Positions 1 through 8,828 of a stretch of DNA of 64,000 bases are shown here, piece after piece (the stretch's first letter is position 1; every line of letters begins with the position of its first letter). The DNA comes from Advenella faeciporci. Its GTDB lineage: Bacteria; Pseudomonadota; Gammaproteobacteria; Burkholderiales; Burkholderiaceae_B. The notes under the pieces are model-generated. The model saw only the letters and a program-made list of their open reading frames with translations. It had not been told where the DNA came from and made no database searches. The position numbers and the translations under genes are program-made. Location: NCBI RefSeq assembly GCF_014652395.1, contig NZ_BMYS01000008.1, positions 44,585-108,584 of the forward strand, read 5' to 3'.

Positions 1-188
1 AGCGTGGGTTTTCTTAGTAAACCAAGTACCGATTTGCTGGTAATGGATTTTCCTGATCCTGACTCTCCCACGACACCGATTTTTTCCACTCCCATGCTGA
101 AATTGATATCCTTTACAGCATGGAAGGGGCCTTTGGGGGTGGAAAAGGTCACATTAAGGTTTTTGATGGTTAAAATTTTTTTTTGCAT
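1..188 (-). CDS. Peptide-type ABC transporter ATP-binding protein (partial, cut by window edge)
   Basis: Only the first 62 or so codons are in the window. They begin MQKKILTIKNLNVTF and reach the Walker A motif GESGSGKS near residue 42, as in DppD/OppD ATPases. The start codon is 4 bases downstream of the preceding permease stop, so this is the next gene of the same leftward operon. It should energise import through the two permeases at 192-2125. The C-terminal half lies outside, so intactness and the presence of a second ATPase (DppF-like) cannot be judged. Confidence 0.85.
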   Translation of the reverse strand, partial: MQKKILTIKNLNVTFSTPKGPFHAVKDINFSMGVEKIGVVGESGSGKSITSKSVLGLLRKPT

Positions 189-191
189 GTT

Positions 192-1079
192 CTACCTCGT
201 TTTGGGATCAAGAACATCCCGTAAACCGTCGCCCAAAATATTAAAACCCAGACTGACAATACATATTGCGATACCCGGGATAGTTGCTATCCACCAGTAA
301 TCAAGTAGATAGTCCCTGCCGCTGGCAATCATGCTCCCCCATTCGGCCAATGGAGGTTGGGCTCCCAACCCAAGAAAACCCAGACCGGCGGCAATAAGAA
401 TAATACCGGCCATATCCAGGGTAAGGCGGACAATAATGGAAGGTAAACAAAGCGGCGCAATATGACCGTACAGAATGCGGGTGGTAGAGGCCCCCTGCAG
501 CCTGATGGCCTGGATGAAGTCTGCGTTCTTGTACATCATGGTTTCGGCGCGTGCAAGCCTGGCATAAGCTGGCCAAGAGGTAATTGCAATGGCAATAATG
601 GCACTGTACAGACCGGGTTCCAGCACTGCGGTAAAAGCAAGGGCAAGGATAAGACGGGGAAATGCCAGAAAAACATCCGTGATGCGCATCAGGACACGGT
701 CTATCAGACCCCCCGAAAAACCGGCAAGAATACCAACCATTAAACCCACAGGGCCAACAATTATGGCAACGGTAAAAATAACCGTTAATGTTGAGCGTGA
801 GCCATATACAATTCTGCTCCAGATATCCCTTCCCAAATGGTCCGTACCCAGCCAGTGCTCGCTACTGGGAGAAAGCAGACGGTTGTTAAGGGACTGAGCA
901 TAAGGATCATGGGTGGCAATGTAGGGGGCTGCGAGTGCACATAAAACCAGGGTCAAGACAATCAGCAATCCGATGACAGCGAGTGGATTGCGGATGAATG
1001 ACAGGCAAATTACATAGAATTGTCCACATGAAGCCTGAAAGCGGGAAGCGGGCGTTTCTGATAAGAGCCATGAATTCAT
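192..1079 (-). CDS. Peptide-type ABC transporter permease, DppC-like
   Basis: This 295-residue inner-membrane permease has the layout of DppC/OppC: one N-terminal membrane segment around residues 30-55, a periplasmic stretch containing GTDHLGRDIWSRI, then a multi-span core. The EAA-type loop for the ATPase appears as ARAETMMYKNADFIQAIRLQG. The start overlaps the stop of the upstream permease by 4 bases (ATGA), so translation is probably coupled. Together with its partner it would form the membrane channel. The substrate class (peptide, opine or other oligo-compound) cannot be read from the permease itself. Confidence 0.9.
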   Translation of the reverse strand: MNSWLLSETPASRFQASCGQFYVICLSFIRNPLAVIGLLIVLTLVLCALAAPYIATHDPYAQSLNNRLLSPSSEHWLGTDHLGRDIWSRIVYGSRSTLTVIFTVAIIVGPVGLMVGILAGFSGGLIDRVLMRITDVFLAFPRLILALAFTAVLEPGLYSAIIAIAITSWPAYARLARAETMMYKNADFIQAIRLQGASTTRILYGHIAPLCLPSIIVRLTLDMAGIILIAAGLGFLGLGAQPPLAEWGSMIASGRDYLLDYWWIATIPGIAICIVSLGFNILGDGLRDVLDPKTR

Positions 1080-2125
1080 GTTGAGCTCCTGCTAAAGCGT
1101 GGATCAAAAAACCGCCCAAGCGCATCAGACGATATATTGATGACAACAAAACAGATGCCGATAATGGTCGTGCCTCCCAGGACCGCGTTCATGTCAGCAG
1201 AAAATAAAGAGTTTGTAATGTAAAGACCAATACCTGGCCATGCAAAAACGGTCTCTGTCAAGACAGCCCCTTCGAGCAGGTGTGCAAATGTAAGGGACAC
1301 GACGGTAATCAATTGAGCCAATGTGTTTTTGAATGCATGAAGAATGACGCGAAACTCACTTAAGCCTTTAACGCGTGCAGTGGTAATGTATTCCTGGCTT
1401 AATTGTTCCAGCATGAAAGAGCGTGTCATGCGTGCAATATAGGCCATGGAGAGATAGCCCAGCAGACTGGCGGGTAGGATCAGGTGTGACAGGAAGTTGG
1501 AAAGAATGTCCCACTGTCCATGTATGATGGCATCTAACATGATGAAGCCGGTTTCCCGTTCAATAATGTATTCATAGGCAACGTCCAGGCGTCCAACGCC
1601 GGCAACCCAACCCAGTTTGACATAAAAAATAAGCAGGCCAACCAGGCCTAGCCAGAAAATGGGGATTGAATAGCCGACCAGGGATATGACGCGGATGACC
1701 TGATCCAGCCAGCTGTTTTTATAAACGGCTGAAACAATACCCATCGGGATACCGAAAATGACACCAATAAAGGTGCCTGCTACTGCCAGCTCAATGGTGG
1801 CAGGAAAATAAATGGCAATGTCGTGCAGGACCGTTTGTGACGTCAGTACCGAGGTGCCAAAGTCGCCGTGCAGGACATTGCCTAGGTAATTGAGGAATTG
1901 CTGCCAAAGTGGCAGATCTAACCCCAATTCATCCCTGACTTTTGCATAAACTTCAGGACTGACCCGGTCTCCTGTGATGGCTAAAACCGGGTCAATCGGG
2001 ATCACTCGTCCGATAAGGAAGGTGATGAGTAGCAGGCCAAGCACCGTAATCAGTAAAGTGAGTGTCTGGTCGCCTGCTATCCTGAAGTATGTACCAATGC
2101 GTTTTAAATTGAGTGTGTTAGACAA
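1076..2125 (-). CDS. Peptide-type ABC transporter permease, DppB-like
   Basis: This 349-residue DppB/OppB-type permease has an N-terminal membrane helix (LLITVLGLLLITFLIGRVIP), the usual ELGLDLPLWQQFLNYLGNVLHGDFG segment of the family (seen in two parts), several further membrane spans, and the ATPase-contact loop with TARVKGLSE. It is 31 bases downstream of the solute-binding protein gene and overlaps the next permease. Length and motif order are normal, so it appears intact. It acts in the inner membrane as half of the translocation pore. Confidence 0.9.
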   Translation of the reverse strand: MSNTLNLKRIGTYFRIAGDQTLTLLITVLGLLLITFLIGRVIPIDPVLAITGDRVSPEVYAKVRDELGLDLPLWQQFLNYLGNVLHGDFGTSVLTSQTVLHDIAIYFPATIELAVAGTFIGVIFGIPMGIVSAVYKNSWLDQVIRVISLVGYSIPIFWLGLVGLLIFYVKLGWVAGVGRLDVAYEYIIERETGFIMLDAIIHGQWDILSNFLSHLILPASLLGYLSMAYIARMTRSFMLEQLSQEYITTARVKGLSEFRVILHAFKNTLAQLITVVSLTFAHLLEGAVLTETVFAWPGIGLYITNSLFSADMNAVLGGTTIIGICFVVINISSDALGRFFDPRFSRSST

Positions 2126-2156
2126 AATGCAATTCCTGTCAATTTAATTGGTTGGT

Positions 2157-3758
2157 TTATTGGGTTTTTTCGATTTTCCAGTAGAGGGCCGTATCAAAGC
2201 CGGGTCCTGAAATGAAATCATTCACATTTTTTTGTAAAACTGAACTTTCAATCAGTTGAAACAGCATGATCATGGGAGAGTTTTGCTGGACAACTCTTTG
2301 CTGTTCAAGATAAATGTTGCGGCGTTTTTCAGCATCCTGCTCCATCATCGCTTTTTCAGTCAGGACGGATAAATCGGGGATTTCCCAGCCATTACGCCAT
2401 GCTGCAGTCTTGTTTTTGGAGTTGTCCGAGTTGTCGGTGTTTCTTACAAAAAACTCTGCCGTCGAGTGCGCATCAAGATAGTCGGGAGACCATGCAGCCA
2501 GCATGATGTCGTGTCCGCGTGAACGATACTTGGTCAAACCCTGTGCTTTATCACTTTGTGTCAGGTTAAGTTTGATGCCTGCTTGGGCAAAAGTGGATTG
2601 AATCGATTGGGCGATATCTGTTTGTGGGGCGGTATTGTACAAATCCATGGTGATGCTGAAACCATCTGGATAACCGGCTTCAGCCAATAAGGCCTTGCCT
2701 TTTTCCACATCCAGTTTGTAGGGGGTTTCCTGCAAACCGTCCTGACCGGTCAGGAAAGATTGGTGTACTTTGTAGTAACCATCCAGAAAGGTGTTGGCCA
2801 TGGTTTGGTAGTCAATCAGCCAGCGCAAAGCTTCCCATACTTTTGGTTTTGCCAGAATTTCGTTTTTGGCCGAATTCAGCCCCAGATAATAGGTGCTCAG
2901 TTTCTCGGTAGTGGCAACCTTGACTTTATCATCAGAGCGGGCCTGCTTGATTTGGTCCGCGCTTAAATCCCTGGCAATATCAATATCACCCGCCGTGAGC
3001 AACAGTTTTTGTGCAGAAGACTCTGCAACATGGCGAATAATGAATCGTTTCGATTTGGGTGCGCCCAGATAAAAGTCGGGGTTGGCTTCCAAAACGACGG
3101 CATCCTTGGGTTTCCATACAACCAGTTTATAGGGACCGGAACCGGCTGAATTGGTTTTGAGCCAGTTGTAGCCGTAGTCATTGTCTTTAATGTGTTTGGA
3201 TACTTCCACACTATCAACAATAGAGGCGACGCCGGCTGAAAGGATATTGATAACCAGCGAGTTGGCATAGGGTTGGGCAATTTTCAGGACCAAAGTTGAA
3301 TCATCAACGGCCTTGACCATATCGTCAACGGTATCCGGTTTCCAGCCAAGCTGGTTGAAAATAAAGACCGGTGTCTTGCTGAGGTGGACAACACGTCTGA
3401 GTGAAAATTCGGCATCTTTTGCGGTAACCGGATTGCCGGAATGAAATTTCAGGCCTGGACGGATTTTAAATTCATAGGTCAGGCCATCATCCGAAACTTT
3501 CCAGCTTTCAGCAACGCCGCCGACTAATTTGGTAAAGTCATTGGGATCGAGCGTGACCAGACGGGTATAGAGATTGTTGATGATTTCTCCGCTACCCCAT
3601 TCAAATACTTCGGCGGGATCCAAGACTTTAATGTCATCAATTTTTCTCGCCATGATAATGGTATCTTTGGGTGTTGCACTTAATGCTGGCAAGGCAAATC
3701 CCAGTGAAAAGCTGATGACCAGGGATTTGAAAATTCCCTTGAATTTAGGTTTATTCAT
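2157..3758 (-). CDS. Periplasmic solute-binding protein, SBP_bac_5 (DppA/OppA) family
   Basis: The 533-residue product starts with a Sec signal peptide (MNKPKFKGIFKSLVISFSLG..., likely cut after ALSA near residue 28) and has no lipobox, so it should be a soluble periplasmic receptor. The mature protein has SBP_bac_5 landmarks such as VAESWKVSDDGLTYEFKIRP and GSGPYKL. An AAGGAAAT ribosome site precedes the ATG. It sits between the aminotransferase gene and the permeases in one leftward operon. The co-transcribed aminotransferase suggests the ligand carries an amino group; the actual ligand is unknown. Confidence 0.88.
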   Translation of the reverse strand: MNKPKFKGIFKSLVISFSLGFALPALSATPKDTIIMARKIDDIKVLDPAEVFEWGSGEIINNLYTRLVTLDPNDFTKLVGGVAESWKVSDDGLTYEFKIRPGLKFHSGNPVTAKDAEFSLRRVVHLSKTPVFIFNQLGWKPDTVDDMVKAVDDSTLVLKIAQPYANSLVINILSAGVASIVDSVEVSKHIKDNDYGYNWLKTNSAGSGPYKLVVWKPKDAVVLEANPDFYLGAPKSKRFIIRHVAESSAQKLLLTAGDIDIARDLSADQIKQARSDDKVKVATTEKLSTYYLGLNSAKNEILAKPKVWEALRWLIDYQTMANTFLDGYYKVHQSFLTGQDGLQETPYKLDVEKGKALLAEAGYPDGFSITMDLYNTAPQTDIAQSIQSTFAQAGIKLNLTQSDKAQGLTKYRSRGHDIMLAAWSPDYLDAHSTAEFFVRNTDNSDNSKNKTAAWRNGWEIPDLSVLTEKAMMEQDAEKRRNIYLEQQRVVQQNSPMIMLFQLIESSVLQKNVNDFISGPGFDTALYWKIEKTQ

Positions 3759-3862
3759 TTCATTTCCTTTAAAAATATAATATTTAATTCAATAAATTAC
3801 TATATGATTAAAATTTATATTTTTCTTTTGGTTGATTTTGGATCATGTTGGGATCATGCTTC

Positions 3863-5245
3863 TTAAGCAGATGCTTTGGACGCTTCAACGGTTTCCAGCG
3901 CTGCATTAAGGCCTGCTTCAACACCGTTAAACAGTTCGTCAATTTGTTCTTTTGTAATGATGAGTGGAGGGCAAAGGGCAATGGCATTACGGATGCCACG
4001 TACCAGAACCCCGTGTTTGGCCGCGTTTTCCTGAACCAGTTTTTCAATTTTCACTGAGGGGTCAAAAGGTTTTTTGCTGGCCTTGTCCTGTGTTAATTCA
4101 ATGGCACCAATTAAGCCAATACCACGTGTTTCACCTACTAACGGATGCGCGCTCAGACTGTGCAGCTTACTCAGGAAATAAGGCGCTACCTCCTGCACAT
4201 GGGAAACGATATTTTTATCCTGATAGATTTTGAGTGTTTCCAATGCGACGGCGGCACAAATCGGATGGCCGGCGTACGTGACGCCATGAGCAAAAACACC
4301 GACCTCATCACTTTGTTCCGCTATCTTTTCATAGATGGGCTGGCTAATCAGCGTGGCAGAAATGGGTAGATAGGAAGAAGACAGGGCTTTTGCCACTGAC
4401 ATGATATCCGGCTGCAGATTGAAGGTATCACTGCCGAACATGTTGCCTGTCCGGCCAAAGCCGCAAATAACCTCATCAACAATGAACAGGATGTCATATT
4501 TTTTCAGGATTTTTTGTACCCCCTCGAAGTATCCCTTGGGTGGCACAATAACCCCACCGGCTCCCATGACGGGCTCGGCAATAAATGCCCCAACGGTATC
4601 AGGGCCTTCTTTGAGAATAAGCTGCTCGAGATTGTTGATCAGGCGTTGTGTGAATGCCTCTTCTGACTCACCTGGATTGGCACCATGATAGTAACTGGGG
4701 CAGTCAGTGTGAAGAATGCGATCGATGGGGAGGTCAAAGAATTGATGATTGGCAGGCAATCCAGTCAGGCTGCCAGAGGCAACTGTGACACCATGATAGC
4801 CCCGCAAGCGGGAAATGATTTTCTTTTTCGCGGGTTTGCCAAGGGCGTTATGGTAAAACCAGACCAGTTTTACTGCTGCATCATTGGCTTCCGAGCCCGA
4901 ATTGGCATACAGGACTTTAGCCAGACTTTTAGGGGCTATTTCCAGCAGTTTTTCAGAAAGCTCGATAGCCGGTGTATTGGAACGGGAGTTGAATAAATGG
5001 TAATAAGGCAGTTTTTTGAATTGCTCAATCGCTGCATTGACCAGGCGCTCTTCAGAAAAACCCAGTGAGGTGCACCATAGGCCGGACATGCCTTCAAGAT
5101 AACGTTTGCCATGATTGTCATAAATATAAACGCCTTCCCCGCGCTCTATAATCATGGGACCTTTGTTAAAGTGGTCGCCCAAATTGGTGTAAGGGTGTAC
5201 AAGATTTTTGACATCAGTGGCGGAACTTAAGGTTTCACTGCTCAT
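3863..5245 (-). CDS. Class III (omega) aminotransferase, PLP-dependent
   Basis: This 460-residue protein of the acetylornithine/beta-alanine-pyruvate aminotransferase family has NSGSEANDAAVKL (phosphate cup), FIVDEVICGFGRTG (Asp that pairs with the pyridine nitrogen) and SVAKALSSSYLPISA, where the Lys near residue 288 should form the Schiff base. The family moves an amino group from an omega-amino acid, amine or diamine to pyruvate or a similar keto acid. It is the promoter-proximal gene of the leftward operon that continues with the peptide-type ABC transporter, so it probably acts on the imported compound. A putative regulator site lies upstream at 5369-5383. Confidence 0.88.
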   Translation of the reverse strand: MSSETLSSATDVKNLVHPYTNLGDHFNKGPMIIERGEGVYIYDNHGKRYLEGMSGLWCTSLGFSEERLVNAAIEQFKKLPYYHLFNSRSNTPAIELSEKLLEIAPKSLAKVLYANSGSEANDAAVKLVWFYHNALGKPAKKKIISRLRGYHGVTVASGSLTGLPANHQFFDLPIDRILHTDCPSYYHGANPGESEEAFTQRLINNLEQLILKEGPDTVGAFIAEPVMGAGGVIVPPKGYFEGVQKILKKYDILFIVDEVICGFGRTGNMFGSDTFNLQPDIMSVAKALSSSYLPISATLISQPIYEKIAEQSDEVGVFAHGVTYAGHPICAAVALETLKIYQDKNIVSHVQEVAPYFLSKLHSLSAHPLVGETRGIGLIGAIELTQDKASKKPFDPSVKIEKLVQENAAKHGVLVRGIRNAIALCPPLIITKEQIDELFNGVEAGLNAALETVEASKASA

Positions 5246-5368
5246 TTAATCCTCCCGGGTGGATGGTATCCATCAATAAGTAGATGTTTGTTTGAATGAG
5301 GCAAAACACGTGAATGTGTTTTGTCTGTTTCAGCACATTATGAATTTATTTTTTTTAAACAACAAAGT

Positions 5369-5383
5369 TTCCACATAATAGAA
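5369..5383. promoter_or_regulatory. Candidate IclR-type operator upstream of the aminotransferase operon
   Basis: The sequence TTCCACATAATAGAA is an imperfect palindrome (TTCYA-N5-TAGAA). It matches 14 of 15 positions with the site at 6239-6253, next to the start of the adjacent IclR gene. It lies about 125 bases upstream of the aminotransferase start. The match is directly visible; binding by the IclR protein is inferred. Confidence 0.45.
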
Positions 5384-5447
5384 CTTGTCTCTTGCTCATG
5401 GCCTGCACATTTGTTTTCCCTTGATACGAAAAAATCAGGGTTTTTAC

Positions 5448-6230
5448 TTACCACAGGTGTGTGATTCTTTGTAAATTCAAATGGCCGTTTCCCCCGCCCA
5501 AGGCAAACGTGATGGCCGAAGAGGCTTGCGTGAGCAATTGGGCAAATTCCTTTATTTTCTGGGGTTTGAATCGGTTGGCCGGTCCGGACAGGCCAATGGC
5601 GGCAATGACATTGCCAGAACCATCGGAGATGGGGGTGGCGACACCATAAACGTCTTCACGCCATTCCCCTTTATTGACGGCATACCCCTGTTTGCGAATT
5701 TTTTCCACTTCCAACAGGAGTTTTTTGGGGTTCGTAATGGTGTTGGGTGTGTGTTGTTCCAGATTTTTGGAAACCCGCTCGATGAATACATCTGATTGAT
5801 AGGCCAGCATGATTTTTCCGGTGGCTACACAATACAAGGGCACTCTGCCACCGATTTGCGTATAGGCCCGGATAGGGCTTGAACTGTCTATTTTGTGGAC
5901 ATAGACGACCTGCATATTATCTATCACGGAAAGGTGTGAGCTTTCTGAAGTGAGCTGGGTCAGGCTGTCCATCCATTTTTCTGAATATTTACGTAAATCC
6001 AGTTTGGAAAGTACGGCTGAGCCAAGCTCCCACAGCTTGATGGAGGCAGAGTATTCTCCGGTTCTTTCATCTTTAATAATGTAATTTTGTTCAACGAGGG
6101 AATGAAGTAAACGGTGCACGTTGCTTTTCATCAGTCCCAATTCATTGGCGATATCAGTCAAGCGTAACGGTCGGTCGCTGTGGCATAGCATCTCTAGGAT
6201 TTGTATGCCTTTGGTCAGTGTGTTGTTCAT
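5448..6230 (-). CDS. IclR-family transcriptional regulator (first of two paralogues)
   Basis: This 260-residue protein has an N-terminal winged helix (GIQILEMLCHSDRPLRLTDI, then LMKSNVHRLLHSLVEQNYI) and a C-terminal effector-binding domain (VPLYCVATGKIMLAY, RKQGYAVNKGEWREDVYGVA, IAAIGLSGP), as is normal for IclR proteins. It lies between two operons, leftward aminotransferase/ABC and rightward CoA-transferase/dioxygenase, and matching palindromes precede both. It is therefore the best candidate for their common regulator. A close paralogue of the same length, with a similar C-terminus (NLQRITHLW versus NLQRLILSW), lies at 11822-12604. Confidence 0.92.
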   Translation of the reverse strand: MNNTLTKGIQILEMLCHSDRPLRLTDIANELGLMKSNVHRLLHSLVEQNYIIKDERTGEYSASIKLWELGSAVLSKLDLRKYSEKWMDSLTQLTSESSHLSVIDNMQVVYVHKIDSSSPIRAYTQIGGRVPLYCVATGKIMLAYQSDVFIERVSKNLEQHTPNTITNPKKLLLEVEKIRKQGYAVNKGEWREDVYGVATPISDGSGNVIAAIGLSGPANRFKPQKIKEFAQLLTQASSAITFALGGGNGHLNLQRITHLW

Positions 6231-6238
6231 CCTTGGAG

Positions 6239-6253
6239 TTCCACAAAATAGAA
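6239..6253. promoter_or_regulatory. Candidate IclR-type operator between the divergent IclR gene and CoA-transferase operon
   Basis: TTCCACAAAATAGAA begins 9 bases upstream of the IclR start codon and 96 bases upstream of the CoA-transferase start at 6335. It differs from the 5369-5383 site at one base. The position fits autoregulation plus control of the rightward operon. Confidence 0.45.
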
Positions 6254-6334
6254 AAGTAGGATCTTTAAATGGAAACAGCTAGACTTTGCTCATGTCTTTC
6301 ATGTGTCAGCTTATTATTATCGTCAGGAAAATAT

Positions 6335-7495
6335 ATGCCTATTTACCCTAATCTTCCTCTTTCCGGTGTCAAGGTGATTGAGTTTTGCAGCGTTGCAGCG
6401 GGGCCTTTTTGTGGCATGCTGTTGGCTGATATGGGCGCCGAGGTTATTAAAGTAGAACCACCTGCCGGAGATACACTACGGCAATGGCCGCCTATTAATG
6501 AAGGGTTTAGCGAAAATTTTGCCTCACTGAACCGCAATAAACACTCTTTTGTGCTGGACTTGAAAAATGAGGCTGATCAGCAACTGGCGAGAAAGCTGGT
6601 ATTGTCTGCGGATGTTCTGGTAGAGAATAACCGTCCCGGTGTGATGGATAGATTGAATCTGGGGGCGGAGTCTTTCAAGAAAGAGCATCCGGATCTGGTT
6701 TATTGCTCCATCTCTGCATTTGGCCAAGATGGTCCTCGGGCAAATGAGGGGGGATTTGATGTCACGATACAGGCGGCTTCGGGTGTGATGAGTGTCACCG
6801 GAGAAGCCGATGGAGGTCCGGTAAAGTGCGGTGTTCCTATTTCTGATTTTGCTTCAGGCTTATATGCGGCTTTTTCCATCAGTTCAGCGCTGATGAAGGT
6901 GAAAAACGGCCAGGGTGGCAGTCGGATCGATATTTCCATGCTTGGTTGCACATTGGGTATTGCCGCTTTGCAAACCAGCGAATTTTTCGGTACAGGTATT
7001 AATCCCATTAAGTTGGGTGCGGCTCATCCACGAAATGCACCTTATGAGGCTTTCAAGTCGCGGGATGGTTATTTTGTAATCGCTGCCGGCAATCAGAAGT
7101 TATGGAAGTCTGTGTGTGATGTAACCGAACTGCCGGAACTATTCAATGATCCGCGTTTTGCCACCACCCTGGACAGGGCAAAAAATCAGAAGATACTCAA
7201 GGCCTTGCTGGAAGCAAAATTTGTTACACAAGATACGGACTATTGGATCCAGGTCTTCAAGGAGGCCGCTGTACCGCATAGTCGGATTAATGATTACGAG
7301 ACTGCCTTGAGTGATCCCCAGGTACAGCACATGGGATGGGTGCAGGAAATAACGTTGCCGAATGGGGCTCAAACCAAAACATTTATTTCACCTATTCGTA
7401 TTGATAATAATAATTTACCTGTACGCTTGCCTCCGCCTGAAAAAGGGGCTGATAATCACCGTTTTGTGAGTGGCTTATTGAAAGAGGAGGCTTAG
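6335..7495 (+). CDS. Family III (CaiB/BaiF) CoA-transferase
   Basis: The 386-residue product begins MPIYPNLPLSGVKVIEFCSV. I chose this start because AGGAA lies just upstream and the family begins here; an in-frame ATG at 6269 would add 22 residues unlike the family. Motifs are ADMGAEVIKVEPPAGD (CoA-binding N-terminus) and GGFDVTIQAASGVMSVTG, whose Asp corresponds to the residue that forms the acyl-anhydride in this family. The enzyme moves CoA between carboxylic acids. It is first in an operon with a thiol dioxygenase; family III transferases are known to activate 3-sulfinopropionate in Variovorax and Advenella relatives. That substrate is only suggested here. Confidence 0.9.
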   Translation: MPIYPNLPLSGVKVIEFCSVAAGPFCGMLLADMGAEVIKVEPPAGDTLRQWPPINEGFSENFASLNRNKHSFVLDLKNEADQQLARKLVLSADVLVENNRPGVMDRLNLGAESFKKEHPDLVYCSISAFGQDGPRANEGGFDVTIQAASGVMSVTGEADGGPVKCGVPISDFASGLYAAFSISSALMKVKNGQGGSRIDISMLGCTLGIAALQTSEFFGTGINPIKLGAAHPRNAPYEAFKSRDGYFVIAAGNQKLWKSVCDVTELPELFNDPRFATTLDRAKNQKILKALLEAKFVTQDTDYWIQVFKEAAVPHSRINDYETALSDPQVQHMGWVQEITLPNGAQTKTFISPIRIDNNNLPVRLPPPEKGADNHRFVSGLLKEEA

Positions 7496-7496
7496 T

Positions 7497-8075
7497 ATGA
7501 GTCAGGCACGATTATTGGAAGCAGTACAGCGATTGATAAGGCTGGTGGAAAAAAAAGAATTGAAAGAGCCTGAAATTTTGCTACAGGCAAAAGAAATCAT
7601 GCGCGATCTTGTCAGTAAGGATGATTGGCTTGATGCAACCTTTGCAAGACCGCATCCCGAATATTACCAGCAGTACTTGCTCTATGGAGATCCATTGGAT
7701 CGTTTTTCACTGGTCAGTTTTGTCTGGGCAGGCGGACAGAAGACACCGGTTCATGATCATACGGTCTGGGGAGTAATTGGTATGCTCAGGGGGGCAGAAA
7801 CCGAACAACACTTTGTCTTCAATGAGGAGAATATTCTTGAGGAAACTGGCAAGGTTACCACCCTGTCTCAAGGAGATGTTGCTTGTGTGTCGCCTTCAAT
7901 TGGGGATATTCATCAGGTCAGTAATGCGTTTGAGGATCAGACATCCATCAGTATTCATTTATATGGCGGCAATATAGGAAAAATCCAGCGGCATGTTTTT
8001 TATCCGGGAACCCCGGAAAGGAAATCGTTCATTTCTGGATATTCATCCAACGTGACAGCCAATCTATGGGTTTAA
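7497..8075 (+). CDS. Thiol dioxygenase of the cysteine dioxygenase cupin family, 3-mercaptopropionate type
   Basis: This 192-residue cupin has the iron ligands in TPVHDHTVWGVIGML (two His) and GDIHQVSNA (third His). The Ser-His-Tyr triad of thiol dioxygenases is present in SISIHLYGG. At the position where cysteine dioxygenases use Arg to hold the carboxylate, it has Gln (YYQQYLLYGD), the hallmark of the bacterial Gln-type group that prefers 3-mercaptopropionate. The reaction would oxidise a thiol to a sulfinic acid with O2. A strong GAGGAGG site overlaps the end of the CoA-transferase gene, 1 base upstream, so the two are coupled. Substrate assignment is inferred. Confidence 0.85.
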   Translation: MSQARLLEAVQRLIRLVEKKELKEPEILLQAKEIMRDLVSKDDWLDATFARPHPEYYQQYLLYGDPLDRFSLVSFVWAGGQKTPVHDHTVWGVIGMLRGAETEQHFVFNEENILEETGKVTTLSQGDVACVSPSIGDIHQVSNAFEDQTSISIHLYGGNIGKIQRHVFYPGTPERKSFISGYSSNVTANLWV

Positions 8076-8082
8076 TGAGGCA

Positions 8083-8814
8083 ATGCAAAGAATGAGCCAG
8101 GAATTTGAATTAATTCAGCATGAAAATATCTGCACTATCATCTTAAAGCGTGCGCATAAAGGGAATTGTCTTTCCCGGGAATTGGTCAGGCAATTAAACG
8201 GGGTGTTGAACCAATGCCTGGAAAACAAAACAAAAGGATTGCTCATACGTGCTGAAGGCAAGCACTTTTGCACCGGGTTTGATTTGGCCGGTCTTGAATC
8301 GGAATCTGATGACAGTTTGTTGGCCAGATTTATTGAAATTGAAATGCTGTTGCAGAAAATTTACTGGGCACCTTTTGTCACTTTAGTCCTTGGGCAGGGC
8401 AAAGTGATTGGCGCCGGCGCGGATATTTTTGCTTCCTGCACCTACCGCATTGCACTGGATACCTCTTCATTTACTTTCCCGGGGGCCAAATTTGGCCTGG
8501 TGCTAGGTAGCCGTAGACTGGCTGCGCGCGTGGGAACTTCAACTGCGAGGGACTGGATCAACGGAGGAAGAAAAATAAGTGCGGCTGATGCCTTGTCCTG
8601 TGGACTGGTCACTCATGTATGCCGTTCTGAGGAGCAGGAAAGTTTGGTCACTGAATTGCTGCAGGCACAACGTTTGTCCCAGTATACCCAGCAACAGATT
8701 TATCGGGCAACGGTACTGGATGAGGGTAACCAGGCGGCCGATTTGCAGTCATTAATATTGTCCATCATGCCGGGCAGTATCAAGCAACGGATAAGCGAAT
8801 ATATAAATCAATAA
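8083..8814 (+). CDS. Enoyl-CoA hydratase/isomerase family protein with an altered active site
   Basis: This is a crotonase-fold protein of 243 residues, or 240 if the ATG at 8092 is used, which has better spacing to the TGAGG at 8076-8080. The oxyanion-hole region is present (GKHFCTGFDLAGL and GKVIGAGADIF). The Glu equivalent to rat Glu144, normally in an FPE motif, is Gly here (FPGAKFGLVLG), and the second acid is Asp (TARDWINGG). Ordinary hydration is therefore unlikely; isomerase, hydrolase or desulfinase-like chemistry is possible. It follows the thiol dioxygenase by 7 bases in the same operon. Confidence 0.85.
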   Translation: MQRMSQEFELIQHENICTIILKRAHKGNCLSRELVRQLNGVLNQCLENKTKGLLIRAEGKHFCTGFDLAGLESESDDSLLARFIEIEMLLQKIYWAPFVTLVLGQGKVIGAGADIFASCTYRIALDTSSFTFPGAKFGLVLGSRRLAARVGTSTARDWINGGRKISAADALSCGLVTHVCRSEEQESLVTELLQAQRLSQYTQQQIYRATVLDEGNQAADLQSLILSIMPGSIKQRISEYINQ

Positions 8815-8828
8815 ATGGAATTTGAGAC

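Noticed and set aside
462..897. Plus-strand open frames opposite the DppC-like permease
   Set aside because: They are shadows of a complete permease with clear membrane segments and coupling loop.
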